From Fodinibius sp051746985 (GTDB lineage: Bacteria > Bacteroidota > Rhodothermia > Balneolales > Balneolaceae), in the NCBI GenBank assembly GCA_051746985.1, contig JBNJFP010000007.1:42319-106318 (forward strand): a stretch of 64,000 nt of DNA, in the 5' to 3' direction. Positions 17,398 to 26,024 of this stretch are shown here, in pieces (positions within the stretch are counted from its first letter, which is position 1; every line of letters starts with the position of its first letter). The notes under the pieces were generated by a model. It was not told the origin of the DNA. It was given only the letters and a program-made list of their open reading frames with translations, and ran no database searches. The position numbers were made by a program, and so were the translations under genes.

Positions 17398-18285
17398 ATG
17401 GAAAATATTAAAGGTCACCGCTCGGGATATGTTGCCATTTTAGGAAAACCCAATGCTGGCAAATCAACGTTGATGAATCGCCTGCTCGGCAACAAAATTT
17501 CGATTACAACCCACAAACCACAAACCACACGTCACCAAATCATCGGAATTCATTCGGAAGATGATCTGCAAATTATTTTCCTTGACACACCCGGGGTCAT
17601 CGATCCCAAGTATGAGCTACAGAAAGCCATGATGAAAACCGTAGATCGAGCGCGTACCGACGCTGATATTTTGTTACTCATTGTTGACGTTAAGGATCAT
17701 CAGATTCCGCAACGAATCTACAAGATGTTTTCTTCGATGAAGGGAAAGAAAATATTCCTGGTGCTTAATAAAATTGATAAGGTTACCGATCAGGAAGCAA
17801 ATAGTGTAGCTCAAAAAATCGAAGAGGAGTTCGATTTTAAGGATACGTTTCTTGTTTCGGCCCTCAATGGCAAAGGGCTGCAAAACCTGATGGATCACAT
17901 CAAAGAAAATATTAAGCCGGGACCTCCTTTTTATCCCAAAGATATGCTCAGCGAACAACCAGTGCGCTTTTTTGTAGCCGAAATGATTCGCGAGCAGTTG
18001 TTTTTGCTTTATCATCAGGAAATTCCTTATTCCTCTACGATTGAGATCGTGCAGTACGATGAACGCGACGACCTCGACTACATTAGTGCAGATATTATCG
18101 TAAACCGCAATTCACAAAAAGGCATTTTAATTGGTAAAGGCGGTAAAGCTATTAAAAAGCTGGGCAAAAGCGCGCGGGAGGTCATCGAAGGCTTTGTAGA
18201 TAAAAAGGTGTACCTCGACCTTCACGTAAAAGTGCGCGAAAAGTGGCGCGAAGATCCGAGTCGGGTTCGGCATTATGGGTATTGA
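17398..18285 (+). CDS. era: GTPase Era
   Basis: 295 residues. The GTPase domain has GKPNAGKSTLMN (P loop, about 17-28), the switch Thr region TTHKPQTTRH, DTPGV (G3) and NKID (G4, about 122-125). The C-terminal KH domain contains ILIGKGGKAIKKLGKSAR, the GxxG RNA-binding loop. Era binds the 3' end of 16S rRNA and helps assemble the small ribosomal subunit at the membrane. It sits in a likely operon with pdxJ, and the M1 peptidase start is 52 bases downstream. Confidence 0.97.
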   Translation: MENIKGHRSGYVAILGKPNAGKSTLMNRLLGNKISITTHKPQTTRHQIIGIHSEDDLQIIFLDTPGVIDPKYELQKAMMKTVDRARTDADILLLIVDVKDHQIPQRIYKMFSSMKGKKIFLVLNKIDKVTDQEANSVAQKIEEEFDFKDTFLVSALNGKGLQNLMDHIKENIKPGPPFYPKDMLSEQPVRFFVAEMIREQLFLLYHQEIPYSSTIEIVQYDERDDLDYISADIIVNRNSQKGILIGKGGKAIKKLGKSAREVIEGFVDKKVYLDLHVKVREKWREDPSRVRHYGY

Positions 18286-18337
18286 TATTTAATTGTCGAA
18301 CCTAAACCCTGAGAATTTCCCAAAACAGCACTCTTTT

Positions 18338-20047
18338 ATGAATATTTTTTGCAATCTATATAATTCTTTTTTGAAGAAAAAGAAGACCTTTACCACCCAA
18401 CTTGGGTCAATATTAGCATTACTGCTGATCTCAACGACTGTTTTTGCCCAAGACTCGGGCGTTCTTGCCACTACCGAAGATTCCCTTCGCGGCTCCATCA
18501 CCGCCGAACGCAGCTGGTGGGAGGTCGTTCATTACGATTTAAATGTCACCGTACAGCCGGAAGATTCCTCCATCACCGGATATAACCATATCACCTACCG
18601 GGTAACCAAAGAACCCCGCCGTATGCAGATTGATTTGCAAGATCCACTGATCATAGACCAGATTAAACAAAATGGGGAAACACTCGATTACGATCGCGCC
18701 GAGGATAGCTATGCTTATATGGTGGAGGTCCCACAGAATCTGCAAAAAGATTCTCTCTATACCATTTCTGTCTATTACCAAGGGTATCCCAAGGTAGCTG
18801 AAAATGCTCCCTGGGATGGCGGCTTCGTTTGGGAGCAAGATTCGCTCGGAAATCCCTTTATCGCCACCGCTAACCAGGGTTTGGGCGCCAGCGTATGGTG
18901 GCCGAACAAAGACCATCAATCCGCAGAGCCAGACAGCATGAGCATCAATATTACGGTACCCAATGAAATCAAGAATGTTTCTAACGGACGTCTTCGCGGT
19001 ACCACCGAACACGATAACGGCATGACCACCTGGCACTGGTTTGTATCCAATCCCATAAACAATTACAACATAGCCGTGAATGCCGGTAACTACGTGAATT
19101 ATAGTAACACCTACGACGGCAAAGATGGTACGCTGGACCTGGACTTTTGGGTGCTCGAGCATAACCTCGAAAAGGCCAAAAAACAGTTCGAGCAGGTCGA
19201 ACCGATGATACAGTGTTTTGAGGATTGGTTTGGACCCTACCCGTTTTACGAGGATAGCTTCAAACTGGTAGAAACGCCGCATTTGGGCATGGAGCATCAA
19301 AGCGCAATCGCTTATGGCAACGGCTACAAAAACGGGTATAAGGGTACTGATCTTTCCGGTTCGGGCTGGGGATTAAAATGGGATTTCATCATCATCCACG
19401 AGGCCGCCCACGAGTGGTGGGGTAATAATATCACCACAAACGATGTAGCCGATATGTGGGTGCACGAAGGGTTCACCAGCTATTCGGAATCGATTTATAC
19501 CGAGTGCCTCTTTGGTAAGGAAGCCGGCGCCGAATACGCCCGGGGGATGCGAGACGGCATTGAAAATGAAGCACCGATTACCGGAAAATATGGCCTGAAT
19601 AATGAAGGGTCGGGCGATATGTACAACAAGGCTCACAATATGCTGCACATGATTCGTCAGATTATTGATGATGACACCAAGTGGAAAGAGATCCTGCGTG
19701 GAATCCAAAAAGACTTTCGTCATCAAATTGTGACGGCTGACCAGATCGAACGATATATCATCGCACAATCGGGCAAAGATCTGGACGACGTTTTTGATCA
19801 ATACGTGCACTATGCCGATATCCCTACTTTCGAATATTATATGAAAGATGAGGCGGTTTACTATCGCTGGCAGGCCGATGTCGATCACTTTGACATGCCC
19901 CTAAAAGTCACCTTAACCGATGAGCGCTATACATTTATCTATCCCTCATCCGATCGCTGGAAGCGCAGTGAAATATCGCTAACCAATGCTGAAGATTTCA
20001 AAATTGATGAAAATTTTTATATCAAAACGGATTCCGTAAAAAGGTAG
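18338..20047 (+). CDS. Secreted M1 family zinc metallopeptidase
   Basis: 569 residues from the ATG at 18338; the ORF extends upstream to a TTG but lacks a better start. A lysine-rich N-terminus and a hydrophobic segment ending TTVFAQ make an export signal. HEAAHEWWGN (354-358) followed by Glu377 is the gluzincin HExxH-18-E zinc site. GMEHQSAIAYGN takes the place of the GxMEN substrate motif, as in other Bacteroidota M1 enzymes as far as I know. The C-terminal helical domain of full-length aminopeptidase N is missing, and the length fits the short M1 subgroup. It is probably a periplasmic or surface aminopeptidase. Confidence 0.9.
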   Translation: MNIFCNLYNSFLKKKKTFTTQLGSILALLLISTTVFAQDSGVLATTEDSLRGSITAERSWWEVVHYDLNVTVQPEDSSITGYNHITYRVTKEPRRMQIDLQDPLIIDQIKQNGETLDYDRAEDSYAYMVEVPQNLQKDSLYTISVYYQGYPKVAENAPWDGGFVWEQDSLGNPFIATANQGLGASVWWPNKDHQSAEPDSMSINITVPNEIKNVSNGRLRGTTEHDNGMTTWHWFVSNPINNYNIAVNAGNYVNYSNTYDGKDGTLDLDFWVLEHNLEKAKKQFEQVEPMIQCFEDWFGPYPFYEDSFKLVETPHLGMEHQSAIAYGNGYKNGYKGTDLSGSGWGLKWDFIIIHEAAHEWWGNNITTNDVADMWVHEGFTSYSESIYTECLFGKEAGAEYARGMRDGIENEAPITGKYGLNNEGSGDMYNKAHNMLHMIRQIIDDDTKWKEILRGIQKDFRHQIVTADQIERYIIAQSGKDLDDVFDQYVHYADIPTFEYYMKDEAVYYRWQADVDHFDMPLKVTLTDERYTFIYPSSDRWKRSEISLTNAEDFKIDENFYIKTDSVKR

Positions 20048-20113
20048 TACTTCCCCGCTTGTTTCATATTCGAGAATAATTTATGTTAGATATGAAATTC
20101 AAAAAACCAAGTC

Positions 20114-20194
20114 ATGAAACGAATTAATACACATATTTGCTGCCTCTGTTGCATGTGCATGCTATGTATGCTACGCCTGCAACCGGAGGACTGA
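20114..20194 (+). CDS. Putative Cys/Met-rich leader peptide
   Basis: A 26-codon ORF that starts MKRINTH and then reads ICCLCCMCMLCML before RLQPED. It has six Cys and three internal Met within 11 residues (positions 9-19). It lies after the M1 peptidase, 28 bases before a strong intrinsic terminator and about 95 bases before a SAM-I riboswitch that controls sulfur amino-acid genes. A GTTGCA / TGCAAC pair (20148-20153 and 20178-20183) could form a hairpin over the Cys/Met codons. This layout is that of a transcription attenuator in which ribosomes slow on Cys or Met codons. No Shine-Dalgarno sequence is seen. Expression and function are inferred, and a chance ORF remains possible. Confidence 0.55.
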   Translation: MKRINTHICCLCCMCMLCMLRLQPED

Positions 20195-20221
20195 TTCGTT
20201 TTACACTTGTGAAACAGATTC

Positions 20222-20256
20222 AAAGCCCTTCGGTCGATTCCGAAGGGCTTTTTTAG
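20222..20256 (+). terminator. Intrinsic terminator between leader ORF and SAM riboswitch
   Basis: Perfect 12-base stem AAAGCCCTTCGG / CCGAAGGGCTTT with a six-base loop and a run of T. It may simply end the M1 peptidase transcript. It could also be the attenuator controlled by the upstream Cys/Met ORF. Confidence 0.93.
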
Positions 20257-20289
20257 TTCTGTGCTTTTGTTCTTTTGATTTATTGAGCA

Positions 20290-20402
20290 CTCTTATCAAG
20301 AAAAGCTGAGGGATCAGGCCCGAAGACGCTTTGGCAACCGTCCCACACATTGTGTGGGAGAAGGTGCCACTTCCTGCTCCGGTAACCGGGGATAGATGAG
20401 AG
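20290..20402 (+). promoter_or_regulatory. SAM-I (S-box) riboswitch
   Basis: P1 pairs CTCTTATC (20290-20297) with GATGAGAG (20395-20402). Inside are the conserved S-box blocks: AAGCTGAGGGAT..GGCCCGAAGACGC, GGCAACC (20333-20339), a P3 hairpin CCCACACA/TGTGTGGG, AAGGTGCCACTTCCTGC and a final hairpin CTCCGGTAACCGGGG. All the signature positions of the S-adenosylmethionine aptamer are recognisable. Binding of SAM should favour the downstream terminator and switch off the methionine genes. Confidence 0.93.
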
Positions 20403-20427
20403 AATTGGCCGTACCATTGTACTTGCA

Positions 20428-20484
20428 AAGCCTCTTCTGAAATCTTGCCCATCCGGAGCAAAATCTTGGAAGAGGCTTTTTTAT
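20428..20484 (+). terminator. SAM riboswitch expression-platform terminator
   Basis: Stem AAGCCTCTTC / GAAGAGGCTT with a long internal region, followed by six T and then ATTT. It starts 26 bases after P1 of the riboswitch and ends ten bases before the first ORF start, the place expected for a SAM-controlled terminator. I could not define the alternative antiterminator by eye. Confidence 0.85.
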
Positions 20485-20494
20485 TTGAAATAAA

Positions 20495-21025
20495 ATGAAA
20501 CCACAACCGGCAAGATATTTACGGTTAATGAAATCAACATTTAACAACTGGTACGACAAAAAGATGCGCGCGACGAAAGAACTAAATGCCGAAACCAATC
20601 GCGCTGAAAAAACGCTGGCCCATATTTCCACTATTGCCATTGTTGGCTTGTCGCGCAGCTTTCATAAGGACAGTCAGTTTGTAGCACGGTATCTGCAAAA
20701 TGCCGGCTACCATATTGTGCCGGTCAATCCGAATGCGGAAGAAATACTGGGCGAAAAATCCTATCCGGATCTAAAGAGTATTCCACACCCTATTGATGCT
20801 ATAGATGTATTTCTGCCACCTGACCATATCCATAAAGCCATTGACCAAGCCCTGAAATTAGATCCCAGGCCGAAAGCTATCTGGCTGCAACTGGGCACGG
20901 GCAAACAACCCGAAGCAATTCAAAAAATCGAAGCAACGGGAATCGAAATTTACGAAAACCGATGTATTAAGGTTGATCACCAGTTTTTAATTCGACCCCA
21001 AAAGAAATCAACAAACAACAACTAA
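20495..21025 (+). CDS. CoA-binding (YccU-type Rossmann) protein in the methionine operon
   Basis: 176 residues. ISTIAIVGLSRSFHKDSQFVA is the glycine-rich nucleotide/CoA-binding strand-turn of the CoA_binding_2 domain. GYHIVPVNPNAEEILGEKSY and the YENRCIKVDH tail are typical of YccU-like proteins. Stand-alone members are cytosolic; they bind CoA in known structures, but their role is unknown. It is the first gene behind the SAM riboswitch, 18 bases before metY, which argues for a role linked to homocysteine or acyl-CoA-dependent synthesis (MetX uses acetyl-CoA). The start could also be at 20528 or 20564; the N-terminal 35 residues are poorly conserved in type. Confidence 0.85.
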   Translation: MKPQPARYLRLMKSTFNNWYDKKMRATKELNAETNRAEKTLAHISTIAIVGLSRSFHKDSQFVARYLQNAGYHIVPVNPNAEEILGEKSYPDLKSIPHPIDAIDVFLPPDHIHKAIDQALKLDPRPKAIWLQLGTGKQPEAIQKIEATGIEIYENRCIKVDHQFLIRPQKKSTNNN

Positions 21026-21043
21026 CAGACAATCACCAACACT

Positions 21044-22375
21044 ATGAGTACCAACGGAAAAGAAGAACGCAATCTAAAATTTGAAACGCTGCAGCTTCAT
21101 GCGGGACAAGAACCCGATCCCACCACAGGGTCGCGCGCCGTACCTATTTATCAGACCACCTCGTACGAGTTTGATGATACCGAACATGCGGCCACGCTCT
21201 TTGCCCTTAAAGAGTTCGGCAATATTTATACCCGGATTATGAACCCCACCAGTGATGTGTTTGAAAAACGCATTGCCGCGCTCGAAGGGGGAGCCGCTGC
21301 TGTTGCTACGGCATCGGGACAATCAGCCCAATTTATGACCATCGCTACTATCGCCCAGGCCGGTGACAATATCGTATCAACCAGCTTTTTGTATGGCGGC
21401 ACATACAATCAGTTCAAAGTTACGCTTCCCCGGCTCGGCATCGATGTTAATTTTGTTGAGGATGATAAAGTTGAGAGCTATGAAGCTGAAATTGATGAAA
21501 ATACCAAAGCTATTTACGTAGAATCAATTGGAAATCCCCGCGGTAACGTACCGGATTTTGAAGGACTCTCTGCTATTGCCGAAAAGCATGGCATCCCGCT
21601 AATCGTAGATAACACCTTTGGCGCAGGCGGATCTATCGTACGCCCCATCGAACATGGCGCCAATATCGTCGTAGAATCGGCAACAAAATGGATTGGGGGT
21701 CACGGTACCAGCATCGGCGGTGTTATTGTGGATGCCGGAAATTTTGATTGGGGGAATGGCAACTTTCCCGTGTTTACCGAACCTTCACCGGCTTACCACG
21801 GACTTAATTTCTGGGATACCTTTGGTCCCGATGGCCCGTTTGGCAATATCGCTTTCGCTATTCGCGCACGGGTAGAAGTGTTGCGCGATTTCGGTGCGGC
21901 CCAATCGCCGTTCAACAGTTTTTTATTGCTTCAGGGACTCGAAACCCTGTCTCTGCGCACCGAACGACACTGCGAAAATGCGCTTGAACTGGCCAAATGG
22001 CTCAAACAGCAGGATGTCGTGGACTGGGTCAACTACACCGGACTCGAAGATCATCCCTACCACGAACGGGCCCAAAAATATCTGAATGATGATAAGTTTG
22101 GCGCGGTGTTGACCTTCGGCGTTAAGGGTGGATTTGATTCCGCACGCACCTTCATAGAAAATGTCGAAGTTGCAAGTCACCTGGCGAACGTGGGCGATGC
22201 CAAAACACTCGTTATCCATCCTGCTTCAACCACCCACCAGCAGCTTAGTGACGAAGAGCAGGCTGCAAGTGGGGTAGAGCCCGATCTAATTCGTGTTTCC
22301 GTAGGCATCGAACACATCGATGATATCAAAGAAGACTTCGAAATTGCCTTCAGTAAAATCGGACAACCGGCTTAA
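21044..22375 (+). CDS. metY: O-acetylhomoserine sulfhydrylase
   Basis: 443 residues of the Cys/Met metabolism PLP family. It opens FETLQLHAGQEPDPTTGSRA, typical of MetY. ESATKWIGGHGTSIGG contains the Lys that binds pyridoxal phosphate. The inserted segments around residues 230-260 are those that separate MetY from the shorter MetB/MetC enzymes. It converts O-acetylhomoserine and sulfide to homocysteine, in the cytoplasm. It is the second gene of the SAM-regulated unit and precedes metX, whose product is its substrate. Confidence 0.96.
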   Translation: MSTNGKEERNLKFETLQLHAGQEPDPTTGSRAVPIYQTTSYEFDDTEHAATLFALKEFGNIYTRIMNPTSDVFEKRIAALEGGAAAVATASGQSAQFMTIATIAQAGDNIVSTSFLYGGTYNQFKVTLPRLGIDVNFVEDDKVESYEAEIDENTKAIYVESIGNPRGNVPDFEGLSAIAEKHGIPLIVDNTFGAGGSIVRPIEHGANIVVESATKWIGGHGTSIGGVIVDAGNFDWGNGNFPVFTEPSPAYHGLNFWDTFGPDGPFGNIAFAIRARVEVLRDFGAAQSPFNSFLLLQGLETLSLRTERHCENALELAKWLKQQDVVDWVNYTGLEDHPYHERAQKYLNDDKFGAVLTFGVKGGFDSARTFIENVEVASHLANVGDAKTLVIHPASTTHQQLSDEEQAASGVEPDLIRVSVGIEHIDDIKEDFEIAFSKIGQPA

Positions 22376-22384
22376 AGAATACAT

Positions 22385-22415
22385 CCATGGGATGGCAAAT
22401 TCAGCCATCCTATGG
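22385..22415 (+). other. metY-metX intercistronic hairpin
   Basis: CCATGGGATGGC pairs with GCCATCCTATGG (one G-U) around a seven-base loop, ten bases after the metY stop. There is no T-run, so it is more likely an mRNA stabiliser or processing site than a terminator. Confidence 0.5.
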
Positions 22416-22440
22416 GTAAATAAAAAGAATTAAAAAAACA

Positions 22441-22465
22441 GATTCTGAAACGAGTTCAGGAAGAC
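22441..22465 (+). repeat. Diverged copy of the CTGAA/TTCAG palindromic repeat
   Basis: GATTCTGAAACGAG followed by TTCAGGAAGAC: an imperfect palindrome closely matching the copy at 60423-60447. It lies ten bases before the metX start. Confidence 0.55.
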
Positions 22466-22475
22466 AATTGAAGTA

Positions 22476-23519
22476 ATGAGTAACACACAGTCACATACTT
22501 TTGACAAACCATTTGTAACGGAGGATGGCGCTACTATTCCCGAACCAACTGTTGCCTATCAAACCTGGGGCAAATTAAATACCAACCGGGATAACGTCAT
22601 CTTGGTTTGCCACGCGTTGACGGGCAATACCTCAGTTGATGAATGGTTTTCGGGGATTTTTGGCCCAGACAAGGCTCTCGATCCCAGCGAATATTTTATC
22701 ATTTGTCCGAACGTGCTGGGTAGCTGTTATGGATCAAGCGGACCAACTTCCATCAATCCTGAGACCGAGAAACCATATCAGGCCGATTTCCCCAAAGTCA
22801 CGATCCGCGATATTGTCCGGCTGCAGCAACAGCTCTTGGATGAGCTGAACATCCCAAAAATAGAACTTGTTATCGGCGGATCGATGGGCGGTATGCAGGC
22901 GTTGGAATGGTGCATTATGGATGACCGTCCCCGGTCGGCTGTACTTATTGGGATGGGCGAAAAGCATCGTCCCTGGGCTATTGGGATCAGCCATACCCAG
23001 CGGCAGGCAATCTACAACGATCCAAACTGGGAGGGTGGATTTTACTCCGAAACCCATCCCCCAAAAAAAGGATTGGCACTTGCCCGTATGATTGCCATGA
23101 ACAGTTACCGCCATCCGGCAGATTTCGATCAAAAGTTTGGCCGGCGTCTGCAAGATGGCCAACCTCACTACGAAGTGGAATCGTATCTCAGTTATCAGGG
23201 AAAGAAGCTTGTCGATCGGTTTGATGCCGTTTCTTACGTGCGCCTTACCCAAGCTATGGATACACATGACATTCGGCGGAGTCGCCCCAAGATTCTGGAA
23301 ACACTTGCCGGATTAACCATTCCCATAAAAGTAATTGGCATCGACAGCGACATGCTTTATCCGGCGGAGGAGTGTCATGAGCTCACTGATCTGTTGCCCA
23401 ACGGAGAATATGCGGAGATCACTTCTCCCCATGGGCACGATGCCTTTTTGATCGAATTTGATCAACTGAATCCCATTGTAAAATCATTTCAATCAAAACT
23501 ATCTGAACAAGCAGTTTAA
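22476..23519 (+). CDS. metX: Homoserine O-acetyltransferase
   Basis: 347 residues of alpha/beta-hydrolase fold. CHALTGNTSVDEWF is the oxyanion region, IGGSMGGMQALEW carries the nucleophilic Ser, and the catalytic Asp (IDSDMLYP) and His (SPHGHDAFLIEFD) follow near the C-terminus. It transfers acetyl from acetyl-CoA to homoserine and so feeds MetY. Choice of acetyl rather than succinyl donor is inferred from the MetX family and the MetY neighbour. It lies five bases upstream of the aspartokinase fusion, so translation is probably coupled. Confidence 0.96.
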   Translation: MSNTQSHTFDKPFVTEDGATIPEPTVAYQTWGKLNTNRDNVILVCHALTGNTSVDEWFSGIFGPDKALDPSEYFIICPNVLGSCYGSSGPTSINPETEKPYQADFPKVTIRDIVRLQQQLLDELNIPKIELVIGGSMGGMQALEWCIMDDRPRSAVLIGMGEKHRPWAIGISHTQRQAIYNDPNWEGGFYSETHPPKKGLALARMIAMNSYRHPADFDQKFGRRLQDGQPHYEVESYLSYQGKKLVDRFDAVSYVRLTQAMDTHDIRRSRPKILETLAGLTIPIKVIGIDSDMLYPAEECHELTDLLPNGEYAEITSPHGHDAFLIEFDQLNPIVKSFQSKLSEQAV

Positions 23520-23524
23520 CGCAT

Positions 23525-25936
23525 ATGTCACAAGAAGAAACACACGTACTAAAGTTTGGCGGATCATCACAGAAAAACGCTACGCTGATTCAGCAATCAG
23601 CTCAAATTGTAATCGACAGATTACAGAACGCTCGTCCCGTGGTTGTGGTCTCAGCCATCGGCGGCGTTACCGACACGCTCATCGAAATAGCTGATAACTT
23701 TCAAGAGGACAGCAGCCACATGTTTCGATTGCTGAATGATCTCGAACATAAGCACCGCCAACTTTTTGATGAATTGGTTTCCATCAGCCATCCGCGGCGG
23801 GGTAGCCTGCAAGACCTGTTTATTGAGCTCCGATCCACGCTCAACAATCAACCATTTAGAACAGAGCATTTTCGCGCCTGGAAAGACCAGATTTTATCGA
23901 TTGGAGAACGTGCTTCTGCCATTATTTTTGCGGCCGTTCTTTCAGAAGCGGGACATCCTGCCCAGCCCTACGAAGCGCACCGTTTTATTAAAACCGACTC
24001 TACTTATGGGCAGGCCCGGGTTGACCGCGATGCAAGCCGAAAGCTGATTCAGAAATTTATTCTGCGGCAGCAATCCATTCCCGTAGTTACCGGTTTTATT
24101 GGATCCGATGACCAACAAAAAATAACCACGCTGGGCCGCTCTGGATCCGATTATTCGGCCGGCCTTATTGCCGATGCGCTTAATGCCGATCATCTCGAAA
24201 TTTGGACCGATGTGGATGGCGTACTTACTGCCGATCCTCAATGGGTACCCGAGGCCACAACCATCGAGCAACTCAGCTTCGGAGATATTGCTGAACTTTC
24301 GTCCCACGGCGCCCGCGTCATTCATCCCAAAACCATAGAACCTATTCAAAACAAAAAAACGACTGTGTTAGTCAAAAATAGCTACAACCCCAACCATCCG
24401 GGAACGCTCATCACCTCAGATTTTAATACCAATGGATCACTTAAAACGATTACCATCACCGGTCCTTTTGTGCGGTTGCAAATTGACCAAAAATATGCCG
24501 CTGATCTGTTTATAAAACTGAATGAATGGAGTGCCGACAATCCCGATGCCAGACCCATCGAGTTTACCCAGCAAACGGAATTTGAGGCTGCTCGATTTCT
24601 ATTAAAAAAATCATTTTTTGAAGAAATTAAAGATCAGCTATCGCATTGGGCCTCAGAAAAATATACCCTTTTTAACCTTAGTGACAATCTCTATAAGCTC
24701 AAAAAATTCAGCAATCGGTTTAATAAGGATGAACAACTATCGGAGCAGATCATTTCACTACTCAACGACAATGAAATTCGTCCGCTACACACCGAGAGAA
24801 ATTATGATGAGCGATTCATCTCTTTCTTACTCCCGGAAAAAGAAGTTCGTCGTGCCGCCCATTTAATCAATGGCTCCATCCCCAAAAAACAGCCGGTGGT
24901 AAACCTTTTTGTCGCAGGCACAGGCGCGGTGGGACAAACACTTCTGGATCAACTAAATAGCTTGCAATCTGGTGATTTCAAGTTCCAGCTACTGGGTACG
25001 TGCAACAGTCGAAAAACGCTTTGGGAGAATTGCGGAATTGATTTGGCCGAGCCCTTAAATTGGAAAAAAGCAAACCCGACAAATTGGGACAGATTGCTCA
25101 ACAGACTTACCACAAAAAGTAATGGCCACTTGATTTTTGTGGATGCCACCGGCAGCAAACAAGTGGCACGGCTGTATCCCGAACTTTTTGCCAATGGCGT
25201 TCATGTGGTAACGCCCAGCAAATTGGCCAACACTTTTGAGCAATCCTTTTTTGATGAACTGCAAGACCTTATCGAAAAGCACAATACTTCTTTCAAATTT
25301 GAAACAACAGTAGGCGCCGGACTGCCCGTTATCTCAACGATCGAAAACCTACAATCCGTTGAGGACAATATTACCGAAATTTCGGGGGTTGTTTCAGGCA
25401 CCATGACCTATCTCTTCAACCAACTCGAAGAGGGAGTTCCGTTTAGCAAAGCCATTATTGATGCCCGCGAAAAAGGTTACGCCGAACCCGATCCACGAGA
25501 CGATCTTTCTGGTGAAGATGTGGCCCGAAAATTCCTGACGCTGGCACGCACGCTGGGCATCTCCATCGAGCGTGAAGAGCTGGAAGTGGAATCGCTCATC
25601 CCCCCGGAATTGGCAAGCGTTAACGGAGAAACCTTTCTACAAGAACTGCCCGATTACGACAGCGATTGGAAACAGCGGGTGCGCTTGGCACAAGAACGTA
25701 ATGAAGTACTCCGATATACGGGGAAACTAACCGACGGCCAAATCACCATTGGGATTGAATCCGTTTCCAAAGATTCTCCACTTGGACAGCTCCAGGGAAC
25801 CGACAATATCATTCAGATATTTTCGGATTTCTATAATAAGACTCCCCTCGTCATTCAAGGGCCGGGTGCGGGTAAAGAAGTAACCGCGGCCGGGGTACTG
25901 AGTGATATCCTGAAAACCGCAAAATCATTCTTATAG
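23525..25936 (+). CDS. thrA: Bifunctional aspartate kinase/homoserine dehydrogenase
   Basis: 803 residues. The aspartokinase part starts VLKFGGSSQKNATLI and contains TTLGRSGSDYSA (about 198-210). The middle region that should hold ACT regulatory domains is recognisable only as weakly similar sequence (residues about 300-455). The homoserine dehydrogenase begins at NLFVAGTGAVGQTLLDQL (about 460) and holds GVVSGTMTYLFNQLEEG and EPDPRDDLSGEDVARK, the family signatures. It phosphorylates aspartate and later reduces aspartate semialdehyde to homoserine. As the last gene of the SAM-riboswitch unit it supplies homoserine to metX. Which amino acid inhibits it cannot be told from the sequence. Confidence 0.94.
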   Translation: MSQEETHVLKFGGSSQKNATLIQQSAQIVIDRLQNARPVVVVSAIGGVTDTLIEIADNFQEDSSHMFRLLNDLEHKHRQLFDELVSISHPRRGSLQDLFIELRSTLNNQPFRTEHFRAWKDQILSIGERASAIIFAAVLSEAGHPAQPYEAHRFIKTDSTYGQARVDRDASRKLIQKFILRQQSIPVVTGFIGSDDQQKITTLGRSGSDYSAGLIADALNADHLEIWTDVDGVLTADPQWVPEATTIEQLSFGDIAELSSHGARVIHPKTIEPIQNKKTTVLVKNSYNPNHPGTLITSDFNTNGSLKTITITGPFVRLQIDQKYAADLFIKLNEWSADNPDARPIEFTQQTEFEAARFLLKKSFFEEIKDQLSHWASEKYTLFNLSDNLYKLKKFSNRFNKDEQLSEQIISLLNDNEIRPLHTERNYDERFISFLLPEKEVRRAAHLINGSIPKKQPVVNLFVAGTGAVGQTLLDQLNSLQSGDFKFQLLGTCNSRKTLWENCGIDLAEPLNWKKANPTNWDRLLNRLTTKSNGHLIFVDATGSKQVARLYPELFANGVHVVTPSKLANTFEQSFFDELQDLIEKHNTSFKFETTVGAGLPVISTIENLQSVEDNITEISGVVSGTMTYLFNQLEEGVPFSKAIIDAREKGYAEPDPRDDLSGEDVARKFLTLARTLGISIEREELEVESLIPPELASVNGETFLQELPDYDSDWKQRVRLAQERNEVLRYTGKLTDGQITIGIESVSKDSPLGQLQGTDNIIQIFSDFYNKTPLVIQGPGAGKEVTAAGVLSDILKTAKSFL

Positions 25937-26024
25937 CAGCTTTTTGTCTCAACTGAACCATCAATCGTTAAGAAATTCCAGTTTTATCCGAAGTACTATC
26001 GCCTAAACAAAACTCATACATACT

